A stretch of DNA of 64,000 nt from an uncultured Colwellia sp. (GTDB lineage Bacteria > Pseudomonadota > Gammaproteobacteria > Enterobacterales > Alteromonadaceae). Positions 1 to 8,198 of this stretch are shown piece after piece. The position numbers and the translations under genes are program-made. Under the pieces are notes generated by a model, which did not search any database, was not told where the DNA came from, and worked only from the letters and a program-made list of their open reading frames with translations. Location of the stretch: positions 124,001 through 188,000 of the forward strand of contig CAJXQI010000007.1 in assembly GCA_913058395.1 (NCBI GenBank), given 5' to 3'. How positions within the stretch are numbered: position 1 is the stretch's first letter; every line of letters begins with the position of its first letter.

Positions 1-253
1 AACCATCGAGATTATCATTGGAAAAATAGTCTTTTACTTTTAACTTACTATTATTACGAAAATTAACTAATGGGAGTAACTTTTTAATACTAACAATGAG
101 AAAAAACAACGCAATAGCACCATACACAATCGCTGAATTAGACATGTTATATTGATATTTGCTGCAAAGTTCAATAAAGCAAAATGAACCTTTACGCAAT
201 GAGAGCACTGAAAATATAAATGCTAACATGACATATAGGAAAGTTAATTTCAT
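1..253 (-). CDS. Small membrane protein, unknown, 3' end cut by window
   Basis: The reading frame is open from an ATG at 253 down to the window edge, giving at least 84 residues. The visible part has two hydrophobic segments (about residues 2-18 and 41-56 of this start) separated by a short Cys-containing loop (FCFIELC), followed by a Lys/Asn-rich tail, so it looks like a two-pass inner-membrane protein. I chose 253 because a GGAAAG ribosome-binding site (261-266) lies 7 bases before it. The frame stays open upstream to an ATG at 325, which would add 24 basic residues but has no visible ribosome-binding site. No family recognised and the C-terminus is not in the window. Confidence 0.5.
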   Translation of the reverse strand, partial: MKLTFLYVMLAFIFSVLSLRKGSFCFIELCSKYQYNMSNSAIVYGAIALFFLIVSIKKLLPLVNFRNNSKLKVKDYFSNDNLDG

Positions 254-720
254 CGCAACACTTTCCTTTGTACCTAACAGTTTATTATGTAGACGTCTTA
301 GTAATTTCTGTCTCATAAAACTCATTTAATTTGCATTAATATCACACAATTTCAATACTTTAGAAACTAATAAAAACCAAGTGAGGCCCAAAACGCAGAA
401 TTAGTGAGAATTCGCAGTAATGCACAACATAAAAATTGATGATTTTGTTTTTAATATCAAAAGATTAAAAGGGGAAGTGCTGTTCTCTCGTTTTTACTAA
501 GACTTCTCAGTAATGAAAATTAAATAAGTACACCTAAACAGCTTAAAAAGCAAAAAGTACACCATGAGTAAAGCCTGCTGCACTAGGGGACTATATGTTT
601 AATGAAAACCAGTTCAATCGAGCAGAATCGATATAGCTTGATGACATAATTGTTAGTAATATATCTCCTTACCAATAAGCTTAACTGTAAGGCAAGCTGC
701 GTGGCGTAAGAGTGATGATG
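254..720. other. Intergenic region, no gene seen
   Basis: This stretch lies between the start of the truncated membrane-protein gene and the end of the kinase gene. It is AT-rich and stops occur in all frames. A weak dyad with CCTTAC and GTAAGG arms at about 667-692 follows the kinase stop codon but lacks a T-run, so it is not called as a terminator. Nothing else is supported. Confidence 0.5.
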
Positions 721-1815
721 TTAAATATTGGCAATAATATCGTCTAATTGCTCTCGTTGTTGGCTGAGCAACTTAAATAATTGCATTTGATTTTTTGCTC
801 GTTCTAAATTGTGTTCTTGATGTTTGATATGAAAGTAGTTGTCGCCGTCAAGATAGTCGGTTAAAAATCGAACTGCCATCATAAAAGGTATCAACAGTGC
901 TCCAACGAGTAAACTGCCTTTTTCTATTTCACTTATATGCTTATCTAAGGTTGAAATATAACCCTTGGCAAGCGAACTAAATATGTCGAGTCTAATTGTC
1001 ATTTGATCTAAAGCGCCACTATCTTCTGGCAGGTTCGAGCAACAGGTTCGAACCATATCGCCAAAATCATGCATCAAAAAACCGGGCATACAGGTATCAA
1101 GATCAATCACGGCAATGGCTTGATGAGTATTTGAACTAAACAACAAGTTATTAATTTTAGTGTCGTTGTGAGTAACTTTTACCGGTAAGGTATTGATCAA
1201 ATCAGCCACTTCTTTTATAAAAATTTGCTGCTCAAAGCAATAATCAATTAATGGTTGGCAACGAGATTTTCGCTTTACTTTATCAGTATTAATTGCCTCT
1301 GTGAGCTGTTGTAATCTGTGCGCTAAATGATGAAAGTCGGGAATTATTTCTGATAATGTTTGGGCGGGGAAATCGCTTAATGCTGCGTTAAATTCGGCAA
1401 AAGCATTTGCAACACTTTCTGCTTGCTGAGGTGTCGTTACTGCGTCAACGGAATAACTGCAGGGAATAAACTCTATTGCACGCCAATAACCGCTGTCTAA
1501 CTGCAGTAGGGTATCATCTTTCGTATTTGTCAGTTGACTGATCGTGGCTAACGGATAATTACCTAGCTGTTTTTTCATTATTAAATGTTGATTGATAAGA
1601 TCTGCGTTGCGAGTAACTAACCAAGGTTGTCGAAAAACATGTTCATTAATACGTTGTAATACGAAAGGCTTGTTGCCTGCTTTTACTAAATAAGTGTGAT
1701 TAATTAAGCCATTACCAAGTGATGAAATTGAATAGCCAGGAGAAGACCTTTGAAAATGCGTTAATACAGAATCTAATGTGAGCTGAAGTTCGTCTTCTAT
1801 TATCGTTTTATTCAT
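721..1815 (-). CDS. N-acetylhexosamine 1-kinase-like phosphotransferase (APH fold)
   Basis: This 364-residue protein belongs to the aminoglycoside phosphotransferase/choline kinase fold. The N-terminal LGNGLINHTYLV and FVLQRIN segments resemble NahK-type sugar kinases. The catalytic loop THNDTKINN is near residues 214-222, and the Mg-binding VIDLDTCMPG lies about 20 residues later. NahK-type enzymes phosphorylate GalNAc or GlcNAc at C1 in the cytoplasm, which is the expected step after release of GalNAc by the GH109 enzyme encoded first in this operon. It is the last gene, 11 bases after the nucleotidyltransferase. Some relatives are mis-annotated as mucin desulfatase. The fold is clear, while the exact sugar is inferred from context. 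Confidence 0.78.
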   Translation of the reverse strand: MNKTIIEDELQLTLDSVLTHFQRSSPGYSISSLGNGLINHTYLVKAGNKPFVLQRINEHVFRQPWLVTRNADLINQHLIMKKQLGNYPLATISQLTNTKDDTLLQLDSGYWRAIEFIPCSYSVDAVTTPQQAESVANAFAEFNAALSDFPAQTLSEIIPDFHHLAHRLQQLTEAINTDKVKRKSRCQPLIDYCFEQQIFIKEVADLINTLPVKVTHNDTKINNLLFSSNTHQAIAVIDLDTCMPGFLMHDFGDMVRTCCSNLPEDSGALDQMTIRLDIFSSLAKGYISTLDKHISEIEKGSLLVGALLIPFMMAVRFLTDYLDGDNYFHIKHQEHNLERAKNQMQLFKLLSQQREQLDDIIANI

Positions 1816-1826
1816 ATATCTGCGCT

Positions 1827-2738
1827 TTAAAATTGCTTGGAAGGTGAAAAAATTCGGTCAATTTGACTATCGACAGATAGAGAGTCTGCTGCATAAGTGA
1901 CTCCAAACCAATTATCCTCGGATTTTAATACATCAACTTTTACTTGTTTTTCCTCAAGTTGATACATGACGATATCGGGTAAATAACATTCAATTTTCTT
2001 ATCTGCAGAATCAGTAAAAGTGTTGCTAAGTTTTTGCTCGATAGCGGAAAATATTTTCGGATTAAAGGCCCAGAAGTTCATTGATACTAATGCGTTATCA
2101 GCGATCGAAATTGTCTGCTTAGTTGTCGATATTTCACCTGAGATAATTGCATTGCCTGCAACTATTGATTGCTGAATATTTTCTATCTCAGTGACTTTTT
2201 GTAATTGCATTTTACTATTGTACTCACACAACCCACGATTTACGCTGCCATGATCAGAAAGTGTGTTCTGCATAAGGTAGGCAACCATAGTGTAATGCGC
2301 TACATCGCTTATAGGCCGAGATGTTTGTTGTTGCTTAAGCATACTAAAGGCCTGTTGTCCGTAATAGTCATCAGCATTAATAACAACAAAATTCTCGCTA
2401 ATATTATCTTTAGCACACCAAAGCGCATGTGCCGTACCTAAAGGTTTGGTTCTTGTTGAGGGAACATGACAATTTTTAGGTAATATATCGAATGATTGAA
2501 TAACAATTTCGACGTTCAAGCTTTTTGGTAAACGAGCAATTACCTCTTGCTTTAATTGTGCTTTTTGGGAAGCTTGAGTGATAAATATTACGTGGTTAAA
2601 CCCTGCATCCATAGCGTGATGGATATTGTATTCCATCAAGGTTAATTGCTTTTTCCCAAAACAAGCAAACTGCTTTGTACCACCAAAACGAGAACCATTT
2701 CCAGCGGCAAGTATCACTAAAGTATTTAGTTGATTCAT
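1827..2738 (-). CDS. Sugar-1-phosphate nucleotidyltransferase family protein
   Basis: The 303-residue protein has the N-terminal nucleotide-binding signature LVILAAGNGSRFGG followed by K of TKQF at about residues 7-25. The metal-binding VINADDYYG is near residue 120. It resembles single-domain nucleotidyltransferases acting on hexose 1-phosphates. Because it sits between a GH109 alpha-N-acetylgalactosaminidase gene (20-base gap) and an N-acetylhexosamine 1-kinase-like gene (11-base gap), the likely reaction is GalNAc-1-P or GlcNAc-1-P plus UTP to the UDP-sugar and pyrophosphate. Substrate and nucleotide are inference. There is no hexapeptide acetyltransferase domain, so it is not a GlmU. Translation starts at an ATG at 2738. 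Confidence 0.75.
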   Translation of the reverse strand: MNQLNTLVILAAGNGSRFGGTKQFACFGKKQLTLMEYNIHHAMDAGFNHVIFITQASQKAQLKQEVIARLPKSLNVEIVIQSFDILPKNCHVPSTRTKPLGTAHALWCAKDNISENFVVINADDYYGQQAFSMLKQQQTSRPISDVAHYTMVAYLMQNTLSDHGSVNRGLCEYNSKMQLQKVTEIENIQQSIVAGNAIISGEISTTKQTISIADNALVSMNFWAFNPKIFSAIEQKLSNTFTDSADKKIECYLPDIVMYQLEEKQVKVDVLKSEDNWFGVTYAADSLSVDSQIDRIFSPSKQF

Positions 2739-2758
2739 TTAAAATACACTTCCGATAG

Positions 2759-4222
2759 CTAGGCAATAATGCCAAGTGGTTTAGCGCTTTGCCAAACACC
2801 ACGTGTAAAGTCAGGTATATCCTTTGAGTTGCTTCGGTCTGTTACTGAGTCAGCACTTAGCGGTGCAATGGCTGACCATGCGGCAGCATCATATACATCT
2901 TGATCAAGTGCTTCGCCATTTCTTAAACAATAAACCATGCGCCAAAGCATTAAAAAGTCCATGCCACCATGGCCGCCGTTACGCTCGGCTTCTTGCCCCA
3001 TGTTTAACCACATAGGGTGATCAAACTGTGCTTGCCATTTTGCAATATCTTCATCCCAGCGGTGAAAACTCTGCAGTTTTGGCTGACGACCTTTACTATC
3101 AGCAGCGCGCCATTCAGTCATTTTTTGTTGGTATTCTGACTCATATTGAGTCGCTATTGCTGGCGGAATATTTTCTAAAGCAATACGATTTGGAAAGCCA
3201 GCGAATACACCATTAGTCCCTTGAATATAGTTATGGCGTGAGTATGGGCGAGGGGTAGTGGTATCGTGTTGGACCATAATACTGCGGCCTAACTTTGTTT
3301 TTATCAGCGTGGTGTTCATATCACCTGCGATATATTTTAACTGGTTTCTTTCATGACCCGCTGTGAACTCTCTTTTAGCATAAGCTTGTCGACCTATCGC
3401 TGGTGAACTTGTTGAGGTCAAGTAATCAAACCTGTCACCGCGATTGATGTTCATATATTGAGAAACAGGCCCTAAGCCGTGAGTAGGATATAAATTCCCA
3501 TTGGTTTTGGTATGCCAATATGTGCGCCATGAGCCGGTTTTTTCTTCTATTTCTTTCATTTGCCAACGCAGCTCATGAATATAAGCGGCTTCACCATGTA
3601 ATAGGTCGCCGAATAATCCTTGGCGTACCATATTTAGCACCATCAGTTCATCCCGACCGTAGCAAACATTTTCCATCATCATACAGTTTTTCTGCGTCCG
3701 TTCAGCGGTATTGACTAGCTGCCAACATTCTTCAATTGTGGTTGCTGCGGGTACTTCTACAAATGCATGTTTGCCACTCTCCATTGTTTCTACACACATA
3801 GGCGTATGCCAAGCCCAAGGTGTGGAAATGATGATAATATCGATATCTTGACGATTTAGCATTTCACGATAGCTATGTTCTGTACCGGTATAGCGAGCAG
3901 GGCGAGGGAAGTTTTTGCTAGCTACATATTCAATTGATTTATCTAACACTACTTCATTAGTATCACAAATGGCCTTAATTTCTACACCATCAATATGGCA
4001 ATAGTGTTTTACATGGCCAGAGCCGCGTTCACCGACACCAATAAAACCAATGCGAACTACGTCCATTTTTGGCACCGTAAGCCCCATAACTGACTTACCT
4101 TGAGGCTGCATCGATGAGGAATGTTTTTCATTCCCCTTTGATGACGAACAGCCAGAAACAACACCAGCTGCGGTAACAACTGCGATAGATTTTAAAAAGT
4201 TACGGCGATCAGTGCTGTTCAT
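2759..4222 (-). CDS. GH109 family alpha-N-acetylgalactosaminidase, Tat-exported lipoprotein
   Basis: This 487-residue Gfo/Idh/MocA-fold protein carries a twin-arginine signal (DRRNFLKS, residues 5-12) followed by a lipobox ending at Cys25 (VSGC), so it should be exported folded and lipidated. The NAD-binding motif GFIGVGERG is at 59-67. Blocks such as [33 protein letters not shown] and [19 protein letters not shown] match the GH109 enzymes I recall from Shewanella and Elizabethkingia. GH109 uses tightly bound NAD in an oxidation/elimination mechanism to remove alpha-linked GalNAc. I start at 4222, because an upstream in-frame ATG (4237) adds only five residues in front of the Tat motif. It is the first gene of a three-gene operon and has an operator palindrome about 40 bases upstream. 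Confidence 0.9.
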   Translation of the reverse strand: MNSTDRRNFLKSIAVVTAAGVVSGCSSSKGNEKHSSSMQPQGKSVMGLTVPKMDVVRIGFIGVGERGSGHVKHYCHIDGVEIKAICDTNEVVLDKSIEYVASKNFPRPARYTGTEHSYREMLNRQDIDIIIISTPWAWHTPMCVETMESGKHAFVEVPAATTIEECWQLVNTAERTQKNCMMMENVCYGRDELMVLNMVRQGLFGDLLHGEAAYIHELRWQMKEIEEKTGSWRTYWHTKTNGNLYPTHGLGPVSQYMNINRGDRFDYLTSTSSPAIGRQAYAKREFTAGHERNQLKYIAGDMNTTLIKTKLGRSIMVQHDTTTPRPYSRHNYIQGTNGVFAGFPNRIALENIPPAIATQYESEYQQKMTEWRAADSKGRQPKLQSFHRWDEDIAKWQAQFDHPMWLNMGQEAERNGGHGGMDFLMLWRMVYCLRNGEALDQDVYDAAAWSAIAPLSADSVTDRSNSKDIPDFTRGVWQSAKPLGIIA

Positions 4223-4263
4223 AGAGATGGTCCACATTAATTATCAGTAATCAATAATTTACG

Positions 4264-4277
4264 TGACAGCGCTGTCA
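4264..4277 (-). promoter_or_regulatory. NagR-like operator palindrome
   Basis: TGACAGCGCTGTCA is a perfect 14-base palindrome just downstream of a -10 element and 41 bases before the GH109 start, a classical repressor position. From memory it equals the core of the NagR (LacI family) site reported for amino-sugar genes in Shewanella and related Alteromonadales (consensus close to TGACARCGYTGTCA). The regulator gene is not in the window. Confidence 0.72.
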
Positions 4278-4290
4278 GATGCAAGTGTCT

Positions 4291-4319
4291 ATAATACCGG
4301 TGAATGTTTAGTCGCTAAA
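4291..4319 (-). promoter_or_regulatory. Predicted promoter of the GH109 operon
   Basis: On the minus strand there is a TATTAT -10 (4291-4296) 17 bases from a weak TTTAGC -35 (4314-4319). The predicted start of transcription lies near 4284, so the palindrome at 4264-4277 would cover about +8 to +21 and a bound repressor would block elongation or promoter clearance. Confidence 0.45.
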
Positions 4320-4351
4320 TTGATGTTGCGGATGTTGTAATTATGGTGGGG

Positions 4352-4684
4352 TTAACCAGCGTTAAGAATAGGAATTCTCAATACTTCTCTTTTTAGAAGA
4401 CTTTCTGCAACTTCTGCAGGTACTTGATAAAAGCCATCTACATATTCTTTAGCATTTAGGTATTCGCGTATTTGCTTTTTCACTCGACATGGCTTTATAC
4501 AATTTAATGAATAAACCACAGTATATTCACCGGGTGTTTTCGATGATAATAACTTTGCATGTTCGTGAGGATCTGATGGAGTACAGCCAATTTTAATTAC
4601 ATCGCTGAAAAAGGAATGCGTCATGACATAAACGTTACCGTATGATGCTTCTTTGATATTTCTTTGTTGCTCTGTATTTTCCAT
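4352..4684 (-). CDS. GIY-YIG / T5orf172-like small protein
   Basis: This 110-residue protein shows the GIY-YIG core as GNVYVMT (residues 16-22) and IKIGCT (30-35), then a helix and the C-terminal GFYQVP motif, which is the layout of the T5orf172/MUG113 branch of the superfamily. The Arg normally found in the helix after the second strand appears replaced (HEHAKLL), and the usual Glu of the last motif is not obvious (YVDGFYQVP), so nuclease activity is doubtful. It is a single gene, transcribed separately from the GH109 operon and divergent from the helicase gene. The role is unknown. Confidence 0.6.
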   Translation of the reverse strand: MENTEQQRNIKEASYGNVYVMTHSFFSDVIKIGCTPSDPHEHAKLLSSKTPGEYTVVYSLNCIKPCRVKKQIREYLNAKEYVDGFYQVPAEVAESLLKREVLRIPILNAG

Positions 4685-5003
4685 TTCACAAATAACCTAA
4701 GTTGATGTTCTATTGTTTATTTTACAACTTGTACAAAGTAGAAACACTTTGCTGAATAAAATTCAGTATATCAGCAAGTAAGATAAAAGTAGGGCAAAAA
4801 TCTCTACGGTTACAATTTAATACTAAATAATTACACTTCATCAAAATGAATAGCTTAGTAGGGCATAAGTGGCGAATGTAACCTCGATAAGAAAAGTTCG
4901 ATTTCATGGCGTTTACTATTAATGCTATAATCACCGCTAATTTTTAGGATGACTCTATTCCTTACTCTATTTATTCGCTTGTACACACTTAAAGAGATTT
5001 TTA
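4685..5003. other. Intergenic region between divergent genes
   Basis: AT-rich spacer of 319 bases between the GIY-YIG-like gene and the DEAD-box helicase gene. It must hold both promoters. I see no convincing operator or small gene. A long 5' leader before a DEAD-box helicase is common in cold-adapted bacteria, but no structure is clear here. Confidence 0.4.
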
Positions 5004-6203
5004 ATGCCATTTTCCAAGCTTGGATTGTCAACTCCGCTATTAAATGCGATAGCTGATTTAGATTATGCAAAACCTACTGAAATTCAAAAGCAGGCAATAC
5101 CTGTTGTGTTATCGGGTAAAGATATTATTGCTGCAGCACAAACGGGCACAGGAAAAACTGCAAGTTTTGTTCTACCGTTATTGGAAAAATTAAGCGCTGC
5201 TGAAAATGATGAAGAGCGTAATTTACGTGGCAAACGTGTTCGTGCTTTGATTTTAACGCCCACACGTGAACTTGCTATTCAAGTTGAAGCGAGCATTTCA
5301 CAATATGGTAAATATTTAAATATTAGTTCAATGGCAATGTATGGTGGTATTGAAATAGAGCCACAAAAACAACGTCTGATCTGGGGTATCGATATTTTAG
5401 TGGCGACACCCGGTCGTTTACTCGATATGGCACATCAGCGCGCTGTACACTTTGATCAACTTGAAACCTTTGTATTAGATGAAGCCGATAGAATGCTAGA
5501 TATGGGCTTTATCGAAGATATTAATAAAATTATTGAACGTTTACCTGAACAGCGTCAAAATTTATTATTCTCAGCCACCATTTCTGATGATGTAAGAGCA
5601 TTGGCAAAGCGTACTATTCATAACGCTAGTGAAATATCTATCGCTAAAAATAGTGCGTCAAAACCGAAAATAGCGCAATGGCTGGTAACGGTTGATAAAA
5701 CCAATAAGTCAGCATTATTGAGTCATTTAATTAAAGAACAACAATGGCAGCAGGCACTAATTTTCATTGAAACTAAGCATGGTGCAGCAAAACTAGTTAG
5801 CCAATTAGAGAAGCGCGGAATTGCCGCTGAATCTATACATAGTGGCAGAACGCAGGCTGTTCGTGAACAAATTTTAAATGACTTTAAAGCGGGTAGAATT
5901 AACTTTTTAGTCGCAACTGGTATTGCTGCTCGCGGCATCGATATAGGCGAGCTTTCGCGTGTGGTTAACTACGATCTACCTGATAAAGTAGATGACTATA
6001 TTCACCGTATTGGCCGTACAGGCCGTGCCGGTAAAAGCGGAGAAGCGGTTTCACTTGTTGCAAAAGATAACTTTAGAAATCTATGCGCGATTGAAAGTCA
6101 CTTAGATCACGTCATTGAACGCCGAGCATTTGAAGAATTCCCAGTGAAAAAAGTCGTTCCGGTATCCATTTTAAATTATGTACCGAAAAATAGACGTAGT
6201 TAG
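5004..6203 (+). CDS. rhlE: DEAD-box ATP-dependent RNA helicase, RhlE type
   Basis: The 399-residue protein contains the full helicase core in order: Q motif around residues 5-30, AQTGTGKT (Walker A, near 46-53), PTRELA, TPGRLLD, DEAD, SAT, then in the second RecA domain ARGIDI and HRIGRTGRAG. Overall similarity is to RhlE, an enzyme that unwinds short RNA duplexes and is linked to ribosome assembly and RNA turnover. Unlike enterobacterial RhlE, it stops right after the core and has almost no basic C-terminal tail. The start has AAAGAG about 8 bases upstream. The gene is monocistronic. SrmB or another DEAD-box paralogue name cannot be fully excluded. Confidence 0.85.
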   Translation: MPFSKLGLSTPLLNAIADLDYAKPTEIQKQAIPVVLSGKDIIAAAQTGTGKTASFVLPLLEKLSAAENDEERNLRGKRVRALILTPTRELAIQVEASISQYGKYLNISSMAMYGGIEIEPQKQRLIWGIDILVATPGRLLDMAHQRAVHFDQLETFVLDEADRMLDMGFIEDINKIIERLPEQRQNLLFSATISDDVRALAKRTIHNASEISIAKNSASKPKIAQWLVTVDKTNKSALLSHLIKEQQWQQALIFIETKHGAAKLVSQLEKRGIAAESIHSGRTQAVREQILNDFKAGRINFLVATGIAARGIDIGELSRVVNYDLPDKVDDYIHRIGRTGRAGKSGEAVSLVAKDNFRNLCAIESHLDHVIERRAFEEFPVKKVVPVSILNYVPKNRRS

Positions 6204-6352
6204 TGTTTTAAGACACAACTAATAAAACAGACACAAATTTGTAATGACTTTTTAAATTGATTAAAGCGATGTTAAAGTATCAATAATTCGCAAAAGTTGA
6301 ACTTAGTAAAGTCAAATTAAGTTAATGAACAAGTAAATAAATAGGAAATTAG

Positions 6353-6604
6353 ATGAACCCAATTATTGCAATTTTAAAAGAACATAACGTTAGTGATGAG
6401 CAAACCAAAGAAGTATTTCAAGCGTTAACAGAAAACCCGCTAATGGCAATGGCAACAGTGCAACAGTTAGGTATTCCACAAGAAAAGTTACAAGCGATGA
6501 TGATGTTATTAATGCAAAACCCTGCATTAATAAAAGAAGCTGTTGATGAACTAGGATTAGATTTTAGTAAAGTTGAAGCGGCTAAAGCAGCATTGAACAA
6601 GTAA
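6353..6604 (+). CDS. DUF2999 family small protein
   Basis: An 83-residue acidic, helical protein with the pattern I recall for DUF2999 in Shewanella and Vibrio (NPIIAILKEH near the start, LTENPLMAMATVQQLGIP in the middle, ELGLDFSKVEAAKAAL at the end). There is no signal peptide or membrane segment, so it is cytoplasmic. AATAGGAAA lies before the ATG as ribosome-binding site, and a strong hairpin terminator follows. Function unknown. Confidence 0.75.
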   Translation: MNPIIAILKEHNVSDEQTKEVFQALTENPLMAMATVQQLGIPQEKLQAMMMLLMQNPALIKEAVDELGLDFSKVEAAKAALNK

Positions 6605-6626
6605 GCTCTGAATATTCTCCTAATTA

Positions 6627-6656
6627 AAACAAGGTGAAGATAAGTTCACCTTGTTT
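6627..6656 (+). terminator. Rho-independent terminator after DUF2999 gene
   Basis: A perfect 12-base stem (AAACAAGGTGAA with TTCACCTTGTTT) and a 6-base loop start 23 bases after the stop codon and run into a T-rich tract. It may also serve the converging cyclophilin gene. Confidence 0.8.
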
Positions 6657-6700
6657 ATAATTTATAGCAAATTTAAAACGATTTTATTTTCACATTAATG

Positions 6701-7363
6701 CTATTCAACACGAATACTGGCTTTAATAATTTTTACTTCTTTTTTCGTACGGCCTGAACGACTACCTAATGCCTCAATCGCACTTAGCGTTGTATCTAAA
6801 CCTTCAACTACTTCACCAAATATCGTGTGCTTACCGTCCAACCAAGGCGTTGGTGTAAAGGTAATGAAAAATTGGCTACCATCGGTATTGGGGCCAGAAT
6901 TTGCCATACTTAGCAAGCCTGCTTTATCATGAGTTAATGTACCGTCAAACTCGCCTGCGTATTTATAGCCCGGGTTACCACGGCCATTGCCAAGTGGGTC
7001 ACCACCTTGTGCCATAAAACTACTGATCACACGATGAAAAATTAAACCATCATAAAAGCCTAAATTAGTTAAATAGATTGTGCTTGTTGCGTGCATTGGG
7101 GCAGTTTTAGGAAATAACTCAACGACTAACTTTCCTTCAGTGGTTTCTATATCCCAGTAGTATTTAGCTTCAGGGTTAAATTCAACGATTTCTGGTTTTT
7201 CTAATTTAGTTTTCCAGTCAACTTGAGTTTTATCTGTTTTTTGTTCTTCAATATAAGCGTTTACTGATTTCACCGCTGGATCAGGGTTAAAACAACCACT
7301 TAATGCGATTAATAAAACTGTGATTAAGCATGCTTGCACCGATGAAAAATGACTTTTCAACAT
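6701..7363 (-). CDS. Cyclophilin-type peptidyl-prolyl isomerase, lipoprotein
   Basis: A lipoprotein signal (hydrophobic segment, then LSGC lipobox) is followed by a spacer and a cyclophilin domain with FHRVISSFMAQGGD, SMANSGPNTDGSQFF and LDGKHTIFG, all standard active-site and substrate-groove segments. It should act in the periplasm, anchored to a membrane, and catalyse cis-trans isomerisation of proline bonds in folding proteins. The frame extends 17 codons upstream to 7414, but I choose the ATG at 7363 because AAAGGAAA precedes it and the lipoprotein signal then starts normally (MLKSHFSS). It is not part of an obvious operon. Confidence 0.85.
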   Translation of the reverse strand: MLKSHFSSVQACLITVLLIALSGCFNPDPAVKSVNAYIEEQKTDKTQVDWKTKLEKPEIVEFNPEAKYYWDIETTEGKLVVELFPKTAPMHATSTIYLTNLGFYDGLIFHRVISSFMAQGGDPLGNGRGNPGYKYAGEFDGTLTHDKAGLLSMANSGPNTDGSQFFITFTPTPWLDGKHTIFGEVVEGLDTTLSAIEALGSRSGRTKKEVKIIKASIRVE

Positions 7364-7647
7364 TCTGTTTCCTTTTATATTCATTTGGCCGATTTGGTTT
7401 TTATTTACTTTCAATTTACTTTCAATTGAGTTCGATTATAACGGCTATGTGATAACAACAGGCGACAGGTTAGTTAATTCTATGGTGTTGATCAACTGTA
7501 TTTTTATTGATTGTTATATCTTCTGAAATCGGACAACTTTTTACGTGGCGTAAATACAATACTTGAATATCAAAGTTGTCGATTGAATGGAAAATTTTAT
7601 ATTGAAAGCTAATTTTCGTTATTAAGTACGAGCAGACATCAAAGTGG

Positions 7648-8037
7648 TTAAAAGTTATTTATTTGTGGCCAAATGTATTTTTCAACATTTTTAATTTTCA
7701 ATTCAAGCGTCTGTAAATTGAACGGTTTAATAATAAAGTCAGTAACATCACAACTAATAATTGCTTTTACACGACGTTTTTCACTTTCGCATGAAATCAT
7801 AAGTACGGGAAGGTCTGCTAATTTCTCGCTGCTACGTATCGATTTAAGTAGTTGCCGTCCATCCATTTTAGGCATGTGGTAATCGGTTATAAGTAGGTCG
7901 TAGCTATTCTTATTGAGTAAGTTAAAAGCTTGTAATCCATCAGCAGCTTCATCAACATCTGTATGACCAAGGCTTCGAAGCATATGTAACATAACCTGAC
8001 GCATTGAAATCATGTCATCAACCATTAAAATTCTCAT
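7648..8037 (-). CDS. Single-domain response regulator, CheY-like
   Basis: This 129-residue receiver domain has no output domain. The acidic pocket is Asp7/Asp8, the phospho-acceptor is Asp52 (ITDYHMP), Ser82 takes the Thr/Ser switch position, and Lys104 is the conserved lysine (IKPF). It resembles CheY-type proteins that work in chemotaxis or phosphorelays by binding a partner. No chemotaxis or kinase gene is next to it, so its partner is unknown. It starts at an ATG whose upstream AAGGAA is a good ribosome-binding site. Confidence 0.85.
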   Translation of the reverse strand: MRILMVDDMISMRQVMLHMLRSLGHTDVDEAADGLQAFNLLNKNSYDLLITDYHMPKMDGRQLLKSIRSSEKLADLPVLMISCESEKRRVKAIISCDVTDFIIKPFNLQTLELKIKNVEKYIWPQINNF

Positions 8038-8198
8038 TGCAATTATTCCTTTTGCTTGACGATTAACTATTTATCCGTCGTAGAAAACGAAGCGATAAAT
8101 AATTAATTCCATTAACCTATTTGTAGCACACATTTTACGTACTACAAGTTTTCCCTTTTGTTTTTAGCGAAAGAAATATCCACTTTTTACCAGATAAA

